Positions 1-14,407 of a stretch of 64,000 nucleotides of DNA are shown here, piece by piece. The position numbers were made by a program, and so were the translations under genes. Source of the stretch: Ficedula albicollis (Eukaryota; Chordata; Aves; Passeriformes; Muscicapidae); contig NC_021674.1 in assembly GCF_000247815.1 (NCBI RefSeq), positions 11,976,324-12,040,323 on the forward strand. Reading direction: 5' to 3'. The number at the start of each line of letters is the position of its first letter. Position 1 is the first letter of the stretch. The notes beneath the pieces are model-generated. The model had not been told where the DNA came from and searched no databases. It saw only the letters and a list, made by a program, of their open reading frames with translations.

Positions 1-3000
1 TTTCATTATCAGACTCAACAGGAAAAGCTAAGCTGGAGGGAGGCAGTGCTTTATTAATTCACAGGGCTCTACATCACACATTATTTCTGGAAGAAAATAA
101 AGTGTTTTAACTTGGAGGGAAAAATTAATTTTCGCTGGAAAGAAACAGTGTCTAATGTGAGTACACCAACCTTTCTTCAGCAGTGTGGTTTACATCTTAA
201 GGTAAATACTCTAATTGTCAACTTTCTCTCTGTAATGCCCTGATGTTTTCAGTAGCCACAATTGACAGTGGCACAGAGCTCCACAGTGCAGCCACATGCT
301 CTATGAGAAGGCAGCAGAAGCAGTGCTTCTTGGTGTCCCTTCCTTTTTTTGTCTCCTCATCCAAAAAGCATCTTTTAAAATGGAAAAAGCCTTCAGGTGT
401 TGAACTCCAGCTGAAAGCCAGAAACTATCCTTCTGTCCACTGTCCTGGTGAATCAGTGATGCTGCTGCAATTCAAAGTAACCTTTCAACACCTGTGAATT
501 ATCTTCTTCTTCCTACTTTTGGGGTTTTCTTTCTCACACCTCTTCATGTCTCTATTTCCTCCTGCAGGAGAAGGTCTGGCAGGCTCTACCTGGAGTGCCA
601 CCATGCATTAGTTGAGTGAATGGTTAGGGGCATCAGAGCTATAATGCAATTTGTATTCATTATGCCTCTCCAAAAAAGCAGGTAATTTGAGGGAAGATTG
701 AAGCTGTGGACAATTCATTAGATGCTCATCTCAAAGGGAAGTGTGTCAGACAAGAGAAACTGATATGCTTCTGCATATCTGGAACTGATGCAATGTTCCA
801 TGTTAAAAATGCCTCTCACAGTTATGTATTTTGGAAAATTTGCCTTTGACTGTGGGGAATTGTCAGCTTGTCTGAATCGTGGTGGATCTGGGTTTCACAC
901 AGATGAGTTAGCATGGATGCATTAGGAAATGACAATCAAAACCCTGTTCCCACCAAAGCATGCCATGAAAGTTGGAATAAATCTTCTAATTGAAAACTAA
1001 TTGGTGTTACACTGAGAAATGTCAAGAAGACTGCGCCGGTTCAGATCATTCCCTTTCTCAAGCACCAAGGACAAATGAAGGTTCCCAACAGTGTTACACA
1101 GTGAGATGTATTTGCATCTGGCATTGAGAAAAGAGTGCCCACTCTGGGAGCTGTGCAGGCAGCTTCTCTTCAAGGCTGTTCTACCTCTTCTTGCAATAGC
1201 AAACATAGAGTTCCACAAAGACTGAGATCTCTGGGGCATCCTTACCACCCTCACACATTACAGCACCTCCCTGATTCAGGAGAGGGCTGGTGCACATCTT
1301 TGAAGCAACTCCTGGTAGACCAGACCAAACTTGTCACCTCCAGGTCATCTGGCACACTCAGCTCTGACACCGTCCAGACAGGAATGTGTACTGGGAAGAA
1401 ACCAGAACTGCATCGCTGCAGATTAATAATGGGAAACCTCTCTGGTGGGATCAATACTCCTCTTTGAGGTCAGCTGGTTAGGATGAGAGAAAGTGCAAGT
1501 TCATGTGAAAATGAGAAGTTTCTGCTGGTTTTTCCATTTTACCTCTCCTAGGCCCAGCAAAGAGCAATTAGACTCTTACCTCTTCACTACCACCTTTTAC
1601 CTACTAAAAAATAATTGAAAGCCTCTGCTCAGTCTCTTATTTTCTTGGATAACTGGTTCTTTCCTCTCATACTGTGTGTTACAGATGGCCCATCTGTCTT
1701 GCTCCTGCTCCTTTCTCCTCACAGGCATTTTGGCAGTGCCCCTGCATCATTCTTGTATCACAGCTTCACCATCAGGCACAACACTTCATTCAAGACCCTC
1801 CCATTCCTGAGGTGACCAGAGCAAAAGCACTGTCTTTTAAGCTGCACTCCCATTTTCACTGTTCCAAACTAGCTCTGCCTTTTTGCTAGAGCATCCTGCA
1901 TCTCACTTCTTCTCAGTGTCATAATCCATGCCCTCATCTCAGACAGCTGAATTCTCTTGCCCTGTGTGTCACACCAAGTGTCTTTAGCCAATGCCACCCG
2001 AGAGGCTGCAGACCATTTTCCTACTCCACCGTGGCAAGTCTGACTAAATCCTGTTTCAGAGTCACCCCAAATCTCTCAGACTTTTTCCGGGACATGTCAG
2101 TGAAACATTTCTGTATTTAGTAAACCTATTGATTAGAATCAGGCATTGTTTGCACCTCCTGGTGACTTCACCCACACTGTGTGTTAACTTGCTTTGCTGG
2201 AGGCAGCACCAGAAGACCTCACTCATGTTAGCTGATACACTCACTGTTACCCACCACTTTCCCTTTCCCCTTCAGGCAGGTCACCCAGGAAAACAAATGC
2301 CATCACTGGCATTGCCATTGCTCTGGCATGGCTTGATAAATGTGAGTTGACTGCTTCTAACCTTCCAATTAGTCTCTGTTAAGGACTTGTGAGAGAAATG
2401 AGTGGATGTCAGAGTCATTCTGGGCATCACAACTAGACTGATGAGTTTATGAGTGTCTACCTACTTCCTTTTTAAAAAGAAATAGCACCATCTCCAGTGC
2501 TGTGGGCTTGCAGCCATGCCCCAGGAGATCTCAGAGAAAACAAGTTTAGAAAGGAATATTTGAACTATTTTTCTTCCAGCCTCATTTCAAAAAACAATTT
2601 TTCTTTTATATTACTGCATTTAGAATTCACGTATTTTGATGAAATATCATCTTCAAGGAGAAATATGTTCTGTCACATGCTTTTTAATCAGCTCTCTCCC
2701 TAACTCATTTGAGGAATAATGAAATATTTTTCATTTTGTTTTGTTTGGTAAATCTGAGGTGAAGAAGATTGCTTGTATTTCCCCTAATCATGCTGTCTGA
2801 TTTGTTGATGAAGTTCTCTTCTCTCTCTGTGAAGGAGTTTGGTCTCAATAGATTTTAAAATACTAAACACAGGAACCTTAACTGATCTTGGGTAGAACTA
2901 AATGCAAGGGTGATTTCATCATTGTCTTTGCTTAGAGCAGTTAGACTAGAAAATGTTTGAACTTGTCACAAATCAAGGGAATCAAAAGCCTTTCAGTACT

Positions 3001-3789
3001 TGGTGATAAAATCTGAATACATGATCAGCACAGAATGCCTCAGCTGTGCCATCTCCTTCCAAGGGTTTAATGTAAAAAGTTCTTGTTAAATGGCAGCCTT
3101 TAGATCAATGCTTAGGTTGTGTTAATCAACATATCTAGGTGGTGTTTGCTTTCGTGCTGGTGATCTCTGGATGAATAACCAGGTCTTCAGGGAACTGTTT
3201 GCCTGACCACACTCCATGACTGTGTCAATTTCTACAACAATTTCTTCTTACCCTGTCAGTTTTTATGTCGCCAAAGCACTGGGGCTGCCCCTGCCAAGCA
3301 ATAAAGAGCAGGCTCAGTGTCAGTGCACACATCTATAGTTAGCAAAGGTGGGGAAAGTCCATCCTTCTGCCTGGCTTCCCAGCAGAGGAAGCCTTGACAA
3401 AGTTGTTCAATGGATGTGAGTGTGTCCGTCTCTCTTTCCCGACTCCTTGTGCTGCAACCCAGAGTTTCCCATCCTTTGGACCCATTGCAAACACCATCTT
3501 CATCAATGCCATTTCACAGAGACACAGAGCTTCCAGGTGGAGGACAGCACTGCAGTCTGGCTGCTAGTGGTGTAGAAGGGATCCTTTATCTCACTGAAGC
3601 TCCTCTGCACGGCTTTCTAGGACAAGGTCTCTGGTCACATCTCCTCAGACAGAGTTTCCAGGAAAAGAAACATATCTGTGTTAGGTGAGCTGCTATATGA
3701 AGTTGTGTGAACTGCTTCCTGTACAGAAGGCACCTCACTTTGTAAAATCTCCCCACGTGGATGGGTTTTTGCAAGGACTTTTCAAAGAA
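1..3789. other. Intergenic DNA, no gene seen
   Basis: Low-GC sequence with only short random reading frames. No CR1, LTR, RNA gene or splice-consistent exon was recognised. Confidence 0.6.
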
Positions 3790-4130
3790 TCACAGGAGGG
3801 ACCCCCAAGGAGCATTTACCCTAACTCCGGCCCTGCATAGGACCATCCCCAAGGGTCACACCATATGCCTGAGAGCATTGTCCAGACAGTTCTTGAACAC
3901 TGTCAGGCTTGATGCTGTGACCACTGCCCTAGGGAGCCTGTTCCCAGGCCCAGCCATGGTGTGGGTGAAAAAACTTTTCCTGATATCCTCCCCTATCACA
4001 GGGTGTGTATATTCATCTGGAAGATGGACATTTTTCCCGGAAGGATTCTGTGACAGACAGTATGGAAAGCATTACTGAAATCCAAAAAGATCACATCTAT
4101 TGGCTTCCTTTGTCTCAGTGTCTGTCTACT
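3790..4130 (-). mobile_element. CR1 LINE fragment
   Basis: GCCTGAGAGCATTGTCCAGA, then TGTCAGGCTTGATGCTGTGA and GGGAGCCTGTTCCCAG, are diverged versions of the 3' part of avian CR1 in reverse orientation. GATTCTGTGACAGACAG followed by TTACTGAAATCCAAAAAGAT matches the reverse-transcriptase region further upstream. Many changes and stops make it an old, dead copy. Confidence 0.7.
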
Positions 4131-5622
4131 TAGCAGATTGGTCTACTAAAAAAACCCCAAAAATAATTTCTCAGCAGATTCAGTCAAACAGGCCCCCAGG
4201 ACCTAAACACCCTGATAATCACCTGGTCAGGCACTCTGGTTTTATGGGAAAAGCCAAGGGTGATAGGATCTGTCATATTGACATGCTACAATACTCTACA
4301 TTCTCACTATATGGGGTTCTGAAAACTAGAAAGTATTTCAGATAACGAAATAAAGTATTTACATTCCCCTTCCTTATTGGAGACTGCTTGCTGGACCAGC
4401 CTGTTGTCAGACTCTTTTATCTGCTTCAGTTCACTTTACTGCTAATTGTGACTTACATAGGATTTATGATTCAAGTCAAGAGCTTGATTGCATTTAGTTT
4501 GCTAGTGACAGGATCAATTCATTCTGGGTAGGAAGAGTGCTGCACTGCTTGTCAGCCCCTCACTGGCCCACAGATTAGTGAGAAGATTAGTGAGTGTCTT
4601 TTTATGTTTTGGAGTCAGGGGGTTTTCTTCTTAAATAACTTCATAATTAACTGAAATTCAGTATTATTCTCCTCAGTGGAGGTTATAGAACAAGGAAAGC
4701 CCAGGAAAAAGCTCTTGGTAAGTTTCTTTTGATACCAAATGGTCTCATTCTGGTAAAAGTAAATAAATTCCTATTTCAATTCACTCATTTCCATTAATTT
4801 CACTTGAGCTTTTAGGATAATATCAAACATTAATATTGTATTTCAGATGTGTTTCAGATATTTGCTGGTATAATGTTTTGTTATTACAGAATAACAATGT
4901 GTGTACCTTATGGAAATGGAGCATTTAGATACTGTTGAAACAAAATTATTTGATGTTTTCAGAACCATTCAATTTGATTATTCTTATTAGTCATTTCTGG
5001 AGGAGGGAGAGGGAAGAGCATTTTATGTTGAAATTTGATTTAAAATAAAACTGACTTTCGAAATGTTGGGATTTTATCACTGGTTAAAAATGCGGTATTT
5101 TGCAGGTATTTCTGCCAAGAAACAAAGAAGCTGACAAAGCTAGGCACAAAATGAACAAGGAAAGGGTGGTTGCTGATGCTCCTGTCTGGGGCCTGCAGAG
5201 GTTTCCTTGCTGGTCAATAGATGAAGCATGTCAGAAAATAAGAGTACTCAGCTTTACAAATCTCAGCTTCTCTCTCAACATCTTATTGCCATTTTTTTGT
5301 CCCTCCCTGTGCCAATAGCATTGCTTGAGCTCTTCTTGCTGCCCCAAGAGAGAGAGACTGGGAGAATGTCCTCTTCTTCATGCTTGTGGTAAGGCTTTCC
5401 AACACTTTGCACACTGCTGAGCAAGTCGAGGTGACGGACAGGCTTGTCCCGCCCATCCTTGTGTCCCCATAAACAGCCAAATTCACTGGGCACACAGGGC
5501 TGAAACATCAGGCTGGAACTGAGCAGGCCTGAGGTGCTTCATGGAGTCCTGTAAATATCTAACCCAAGGCAGTCTGACCTAAGGCTATGCTTGACAAGTT
5601 AGCTACCAGAGAAAGTTAATTC
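4131..5622. other. Intergenic DNA, no gene seen
   Basis: Between a CR1 fragment and LTR A. AT-rich, especially 4440-5090, with no recognisable element. The first 100 bp may be a further decayed part of the CR1 copy. Confidence 0.6.
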
Positions 5623-5627
5623 CTGTG

Positions 5628-6705
<1,078 letters not shown>

Positions 6706-6710
6706 CTGTG

Positions 6711-8399
6711 TTGTCTGTCTTTCTGGCACAACTCATATATGCCCAGTGACGACACAACCTAAAAGAAATGTAACTTAAAAGTACTTAAACAGGAGAGCTG
6801 AGTGCAATTAACATCTGGATGAGGGGAGCTGGATGGCCTTAACTCCCTGATGGATTCTCTCCTGAGCTAAACACATCTAAGGCTTTGGCTGCATCTGTTC
6901 ATCAAACTAATGGTGTGATGGTAGTTGTGCTTATTGGATTAAATCCTCACTGAGTCATGGGCTTATGCTAACAAGCAGCAAGCTCCTCAAAGTCCTTGAA
7001 GTGTGTGATGTGGGCTGGTTGCTCATCCAAAAGCAATGGACCCTATGTCAGAAGATGCACCATAGAGTGTAATTAAGACTTTTTAACGTATTGGAAAGAA
7101 GCCACATCAAAAGTTTACTAATGCTGGCCATGCCTGAGTAAATACATGCCAAAGTCTCAGATGTGATGGCTCCTTGCTCCTCAGGAGACCCCATAAACTG
7201 TAGGACTGTTGATGCAGCAGCATTTTAAACTGGTCTGCTGAAGTCCACTCCTTTTCTTCCAGTGGTGGGAAACAGGGTAGAAAGGTTTCCATGCACTGGA
7301 AAAAATTGCTAAGTGATAAGTGTGGCATTTTGCAAATCCTACAACAGTAATTGCTCAAACGATCCTGGTGCTTGAGCATCACTCTTTTGCTAACAAAAGT
7401 TTGGGCTCAGACACTCCTAGGAACTATTGTCAATTAAATAATTTTGACTCCCCAAAAAGTTCCCCCAAGGTTCTTCTTTGTTATTCTTTATTAGTGACAT
7501 CTAGTGACCAGCCAGAGTCATGCAGCAAATTAATAAAGTCATAATTAATAAGTTAGACTGAACTTACTTCACAAGAAACTACTTGGACTATTAATTTAAC
7601 AAGTATTTCTCACTGCTGCCAGTTGAGAAATTTGTCGGGCTCTTGTGTTTGAAATTATCCTTTGTTCCTCAGCCTTTTTCAGAATGCCAAGAGCTGCCCT
7701 AGCTCCTGTAGGAGATCCTATGAAGAACGTTCTCAGATGAGAATTTGCAGAATGTTTTATGATCCACATAAGTCTTGGGGTTTTGAATTTTGATGTGCTT
7801 TAAAGGTTCTGATTTTCAGGCATCGAATTTTCAGCTTTTCTTATAAATCAGGTTTTCTCAGGATATCTCAGTTGGGTGTCTAAAAGACTTGGCAATTTGT
7901 AACACCTCCTTTCAACCTGCTTTCCTGATAAAAGAAGAATATTTTATTGTATTGCCACTATTTAACTGAGTCTCTACTCCCTATCACCTTGCAGACCAAG
8001 CAACACTAGATGTCTCTGAAGTTATTACACTCCTCCTGTGCATTGTGCAAATAGGAAACCATGCAGAGCAAAGTGCTTGAGACAGCTGTACAAGAACTGA
8101 AATCCTAAGTAAATTTTAAAAAAATCATTTGGGAAAGAAGCCAAGTAGGAGAGACATTTTATAGTGCAGCTACAGCAAAAAAACACTTGAAGTTCTTGTC
8201 TTCTAGTAGACAAACCTGATTTGAGATGCAAATCTAGGGAGAAATGGGCTTGGCTTGGCCTGGTGTTTGCTACTGCAAGATTAATCTGTAAAAATAACCT
8301 CAGAAAGAGGCCTCTTTTTCCAAAGTAATGCTGCACTGGGTGAACAACAGTGCCCAGGTGCAGAGCAGCCCAGGTGTGAGGCTGTTAGGATCCATGCAA
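6711..8399. other. Intergenic DNA, no gene seen
   Basis: Unique-looking sequence between LTR A and the LTR cluster. Short reading frames only, none resembling a known protein. Confidence 0.6.
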
Positions 8400-8900
8400 G
8401 ATGTCCAAATTCTGGTGTAAATCACACCATAGGCCAAACTCAATTGCACGGATTTTATTTAGCACTAAATGTGAGTGAGGGGGGGAAGAGAGAAGAAAAG
8501 ATCAGTGAGGATCTACCCCTGGATCCAGTTGGCAGTTTTCCTTTCCCACAGTTTGACACAGGGGTGGTTTTTGTCTGGATGCATTAGGCTGGATGTGCTC
8601 ACCAGATCCCAGCTCAGCCTGCAATCAGCGCCTTCCTGCTGCAAATTTCTGCCATCTGTGCTTAGCTCAAGGTGTCTCTGTGGTGGCTTATCTTATGGCA
8701 AGTTCCTTCTGTGGCTTTGACAGTGTTGTCAGACAGGCAGCTCTGTTTTTAAAGTCCTTTTAAGAGGCACAACAGGGAGACAGATGCCCCACGATTTCTA
8801 TTTTTCTTGCCTCTTGGGGCAATAGAGAAATACCAATCTGGTCTTTGCCAAGTGGTCTGTTATAGTGGTGGGTGGTTTTTGCTCCAGTTAATTAATGGTT
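8400..8900 (-). mobile_element. LTR-like segment (G), minus strand
   Basis: On the minus strand a TTTAAAA motif is followed by a long leader, a pyrimidine-rich stretch, and AATAAA (8459-8454) with CCGTGCAATTGAGTTTGG after it. This resembles the R/U5 region of an avian retroviral LTR. Boundaries are approximate and family assignment is not possible by eye. Confidence 0.35.
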
Positions 8901-8929
8901 TGTCTGCAGTTTCTTCTGCTTTCACTTAG

Positions 8930-9370
8930 AGCTAGGATTAAAAAATACACGAAGGAAACAGATTTTCTTGTGTTCAGGCTTGTTTATTAAATCAAGAAGT
9001 ACAGAACATTCAGTAACACTTCTAGCCACCAGCTAGAAGTGAGCAAAATGGAGATATCCAGCTAGCTACAAGGTCTTTTAAAGCTAAACAGTCCAATGGA
9101 GAAATAACACCTATATTATTTATCTTTTTAACCCAATAACTAACCTTTCATGGCACTCAGTGTGGCACTAACTGTCCAACCAGAAACTACTACCTGAAAC
9201 CATGAAGAAGAAGGAAGATGAATACCTGTGGGAGCCCAGAGTATTTCTCTGGCTTCCCTGGGAGATTTAAGACCCCCCTGGCAGGGTCCCCAGAGACTCT
9301 CGAATGAGACCCAGGTGTCTCAGGGGCTGGATTTAGCTCCTTGGAACTATTTGCCAACATTGACAGAAGA
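8930..9370 (-). mobile_element. LTR-like segment (F), minus strand
   Basis: Read on the minus strand this has a U3-like stretch with ATTGGACTGTTTAGCTTTAAAAG, then AATAAA (8988-8983) followed by CAAGCCTGAACACAAG and a T-rich end. The order fits an LTR promoter plus poly(A) site. Edges and target-site duplication were not resolved. Part of 9190-9370 may be adjacent retroviral 3' sequence. Confidence 0.4.
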
Positions 9371-9408
9371 AATGCAAGCTGCAAAAATAAATAGAGTGTA
9401 AATTAGAC

Positions 9409-9789
9409 TGTTAGAATGTAGAATAAGTAGATTTCTAGAATGTTTATATTAAGGGGCTCGTGGCCAACATGGAGAATTTGGGGTGTGGATACTTCTTCCT
9501 CCTTCTTCTCCGTGTCATCCATGCTGGGTGACATGCTGGCACTTTCAGATTGGATGTGAACAAAGCTGGACCGTGTTATAAGACTGAAGTGTATTGGGAG
9601 TCAAGTGTAAATACCTAGTATGTAATTTAAAGTATAAAAGATAAGTCCTGCCTTTCTCAGGCAGATTCTGCCTTGGACGTCTAGCGAGCAGACTGCTGTT
9701 CACTGGACAAAGCGTTTCTGAGATAAGAAAGAATAAACAACTATGAAAACCTCTAAGAACAGCCTCCTGCCGTCTCTCATTGGCGGGCA
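9409..9789 (+). mobile_element. Solo LTR, ERVK-like (LTR H)
   Basis: The sequence has LTR architecture: TGTTAGAATGTAG at the left, a TATA box (TATAAAA, 9633-9639), a polyadenylation signal AATAAA (9732-9737), then CCTCCTGCCGTCTCTCATTG and GGCGGGCA at the right. The end sequence is typical of songbird ERVK-type LTRs (from memory of the families, not searched). Flanks TTAGAC and TCAGAA agree at 4 of 6 positions, perhaps a decayed target-site duplication. No internal viral sequence follows. Confidence 0.65.
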
Positions 9790-11370
9790 TCAGAAAGAGC
9801 TGGATTACAAACCACCTGCATGTCCTCCAGAGGTGATCTCAGGTCTAAGGAGACACCTCAGGATGTGACAAATACCAAAAGAGATACTACCCAAAGTCCT
9901 CCATCTTGTCCCATACTTGTTACTATAATGATAAAAACCTCAAATTTAAAGCCCTTCACCCTGTGAAAGCATACACTTCACACTGTGAAGCTGAGGAGGG
10001 AAATGTCTCAGCATCATTTCCTCTGAGAGATGCTGCAGATGATAGGACTGGTGACAGACTGAATACAAAAAGTGCTGCAGCCTCGAGCAAACCCACAGCC
10101 AAAAGCACCATACTATTATGCCATCAGTAAGAGCAGATGCTTGTGATGGTGGCAGTGACCTGAAACTGCTCATCTTGTTACTCAGAGAGGGCTTCAGAGG
10201 CTGGCAAGTGTGGAATAAGTAAGCCAGGCTCCTATTTCCTTCCTGAGCTGGCTGCCACATTCAGATCTCACTTAAGGCAAGGAGAACAGCGAAGCAATGG
10301 TCACAGCTGACACAATGCCCTTTACAGCCAAACCACTGCTGGAAACAGCTGCTGAAAACATTTTGGACAAAGATGGCTTAGTCAAGGGCTTGTAGCTTTT
10401 ATCTCCTTCACTCAAACTCTATTCCTCTGCATTTTCTGAGGTTTCACTCTACCTTTACATTACCAGGCACCTTAGGGCAGCGATCCCAGGTTGCCACTGG
10501 CACACCCACCCTCACATGCACTTGAACAAGAAGTGAACACCTTCCCTCCTCTGTCCCCAGCACACTGACTCATGGGACAAGTATATGTTCTTGCCTTTAG
10601 GGCCCCTCTCTGCTGACACATCTACTGGAGTAGGTGCAAACATCTGGAACAGCTGCTGTGAAAACAGGCTCAGCCTCCACACTCAGAAAGAGCAGCTGCA
10701 GAAGTTTTGCTTTCTCTCCTTGAAGAGGATATAAAGAAAGGGGTGTGATCTACATCTTGGGCAGTAAAGAAGGGTCCACTGTGGAAATTCTCCACCTCCC
10801 TCCCCAGGCTATCCATCTTGCCTTGCATAGGACACACCAGAATCTCCTGCTTAATATAAGTTATGCTCATCTCCTAGGATGTGACTCTCCCTCTCACAGT
10901 CCCACTCTTCACAGTGAGTGTCATTGAGAGTAGAATTTGCAAGGCTACTACAGCCTTGTTGAAAAACAAGACATCTGCCACAGTGTTTTGCCGACAAACA
11001 AACACAAAAATGTTTGATGAGTGATGAAATTTAAGGATGTGGAAGGCTTTAAACAGCACTAGACTTTGCTTTCTGCCCCCAAGATGACTGAGAAATGGCT
11101 CTTTAGTAGCACACCGGGCTAAATGCCATAGTCCATGTACCAAAACTGAGCAAGAAGAGATGTGGGGATTTAATTTTTTACAACTTGACTTTAAAAGTCC
11201 CGTTTTTACTTGGAGCATTTCCTTATCTTCAGAAGCAAAGTAGCAAGTGGAAACTCCCGACAGCTCTCCAAGGAAATGACAACACCTGCAACCACAGTCT
11301 GCCCGTGCCTTTGGAAAGTGTATAGGCAACTGTAGGCACTAAAAAATCATCTTGGGTGAAAATTAGTTGT
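9790..11370. other. Intergenic DNA, no gene seen
   Basis: Between LTR H and LTR D. A 151-codon minus-strand frame at 10874-11329 shows no protein family features, domain motifs or splice-site support and is taken as chance. Confidence 0.6.
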
Positions 11371-11702
11371 TGTTTTTTTTTTTTTTAATCATCCCCATTG
11401 TGAAGTTGATTTTTAGGGGATTTTTGCGTCTCTCTTGGGGGTTGAGTGTTTTTTCTATTACTGTGTCAATTTAAAGAATTTTTCCCATTATCACGCCAAT
11501 GGCGCTAGCTGGGTTACACCCAGGACCTCTGATGTCTCTGGACAAAGGGGGTAGGTGGGAGCGGCTCCTGGAAGGGGACTCGTGTTTCCGGCGAGCTCGG
11601 AGGAGGGACCCCCCGTCTAGAGCCACGCGGCCGGAGGGAGGAGAGCCAGAGCCTCTGCGGTCAGCTGCCCTGCATCTCCCCGTTCCAGCCTCCTGCCTCT
11701 GC

Positions 11703-12010
<308 letters not shown>

Positions 12011-12782
12011 GCAGCTAAAGAAAGGACTGGGACCGAGTTATCTGTTCTGTTTTGTTGGTAATTTTAACAACTGCAGTTGTTTCTGCTTGTACGGTTAGAT
12101 ATATTAGTAAAAGAGCTGTTATTCCTACCCCCTTATCTCTGCCTCAGAGTCCTTGATTCAAACAATTATAATACTTGGGGGGAGTGGAATTAAGGTCTCT
12201 ATTTCAAAGGAAAACTTCTGCCTTTATTGGCAGATACCTGTCCTCCAAACCAGGACACCTGCCTCTTTGGCAATGTTTCAGGCAGTAACTTACTGGAAGC
12301 TACGTAAAGCCATGAAACCCTTGGCTGCAGCAGTCAGCATCAGAATGCCTTTGAAACTTTTATTTAATCAGCAGGCAGCTGTACTGAGAGAGATGAGTCT
12401 GCAAAGGCTCTCTGTGAGGAGCTGTGACACACAGCTCCCCGCAGGCACAGGTGTCTTGCTCCCAGACAGACTGCAACAGGAGGTGTGGCTGGGAAGGGCT
12501 GGAAAGGCTTTGGCAGCACCTGGAGCACACACCTGAGGCAGGAGAAGTGGCTAGTAGGTGTTCAAGAATGGAAGGTAGCCTTGGAGCACTGCTGGAAATG
12601 CTTCACAGACCTGTCACCTCACTGCACAAGTCTGTATCCATCACTACCTCCCTCCTAATCCCTGCCAGGTCATGCTGATAATGGCCCCTCCTCGCCCTCC
12701 TGTCTGGAGATTGGCTCCACTTTAAAATCTGAATGTAAACAGGCAAACCTTTAAAAGCTACACCTGCAAACATGTCAAACTA

Positions 12783-12845
12783 CGGTGTTAATCACTAGCT
12801 TAATTATTCGTAATTGCTTTATTTACTACTGACAGGATCTCATTA
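12783..12845. promoter_or_regulatory. Short AT-rich motif cluster (candidate conserved noncoding element)
   Basis: TGTTAATCACTAGCTTAATT followed by ATTCGTAATTGC packs several TAATT cores into about 60 bp, just beyond LTR D. It is suggestive only. Confidence 0.18.
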
Positions 12846-14311
12846 ACATGGATAAAAAACTAATCAGACTGAAAAGCTCCCTGTATTGTACAGTGTATAT
12901 CAAGAACGTATCAGAATGCTTGAGGGCGTACTTTTGCTCAGTTTTCCCAAGAAAACACTTTTGTGTCTGTCAGCAGCCACTGTTGTGCTGTTTTCCCTTC
13001 TTTAACATTTTTCCAGTGTTGTGTCTCAAGCTGGTTTGATATGAGATATAAGAAAATGTTGATTTCTGTTGAGCACCATGAATATAGGCAGATGGATAGA
13101 GAGAAGAAAATACAACAACATGGCAAACATTATTAGCCATTATTTCATATTTACTTTAAAAGCTTTAGTGAGAATATAGTTTTGAGCATCAGATTGATCC
13201 TCTAAGCTCCTATTTTATGACATCCAACACCACATTCCTCTAAGATTTCCAATTCAGCTTAGAGTGTACTTTTTTGTCTGTGTGGTTCCTTTGTTGTGCT
13301 TTACTCAGAAGCCTATATGAGGGAAAAAAACCAGCATTTCTATAACAAGAGCTATTTTCCATAAAACCATAGTGGCTATCATTAAACCTTATTTGCATTC
13401 TCTCATTATTTATCCCCTCAGTGTTGCATTCCCTTTCTTCTGCATTGCTTTATGCTGGGGGATTCCGTATTACATGGATCACCAACAGCACCACTAGGAA
13501 TTGTTCTGTATACCCTGAGATGAGTGAAGCTCCTTTCCTGCCAGTTCTTCCATCCTGGTAAGTCTCAGCAAGACCAGACAGTGGCAGGAAAGATTCAGGA
13601 GAGGTTCACAAACAGCCCTCTTCTTTTCTGCAAGAAAGGAGATACTCCTTCCCTCCTTACAGCCAACAAAATGTGTGTTCTCCCTTTGGCTTTTCTCACA
13701 AGTGTTGATCCCTTTTCGTTGGGATCCCACAACCCTTCACCTACTCTGTCTTATTCCTCTCCTCAAATGACTGGCAATGCTTTCCAGAGAAGGGCAGATA
13801 CAAAACTGCCCACTTGTAAAGGAAGGTGTGAAAAAGATCAAAAAACAGTTTGCCTTCATTTGCAAATCACAGGTGAAAAACTCTGTCCTCTTCCCAGAAA
13901 TGAAGGTATTTTCTGTGGAGAGCAGCTGGATGGTCAGCAGGGAAAATCGTCACCAATTTGTACCCCTCCAGGTACTATCCTTTCAACCTCTCTTCCCACA
14001 CACCATGTACATTAATTTCTATTTTAATGTTTTCTACAAGCTGGATCTACCTCCAGGAGCTACTAAAAAACCTTCTTCTTCCTCAGCCTGAGAGATCCAC
14101 TGGAGCATCTGAGGAGCTCCAAAAAGGTTTTTAGAAACACCAGGCAAGAGCAGGCAAATTCTCAGTCTGTTAAGCATTATGTCCGCATTGGCATCAACAG
14201 GCTTTGGCTATTCACAGCTCAGTCTGGCACCCAAAATTCTCCAGCCTTGCTTTTATGAGATCTTGAGATGTACTTATGGCTCACAGAAGAGCTCTATGCC
14301 AATGTTGCCTC

Positions 14312-14407
14312 ACAAAAAAAAAAAAAAAACAAAAAACCAACAAACAAAAAAAACCCCACCACCAAATACTAAAACAACAACAAAAAAAAAACCAAACCAA
14401 CAAACCA
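14312..14407. repeat. A-rich low-complexity tract
   Basis: Runs of A broken by single or paired C's, beginning with 16 A's. No recognisable element precedes it, so origin as a retroposon tail cannot be shown. Confidence 0.85.

Noticed and set aside
9946..10000. Small inverted repeat CTTCACACTGTGAAG
   Set aside because: Short palindrome with no flanking structure, T run or gene to regulate; likely chance.
10874..11329. 151-codon minus-strand open frame
   Set aside because: No family resemblance, no splice or promoter context, adjacent to LTR material.
13524..14015. 163-codon plus-strand open frame overlapping other frames
   Set aside because: No recognisable motif, and other frames are equally open in the same place.
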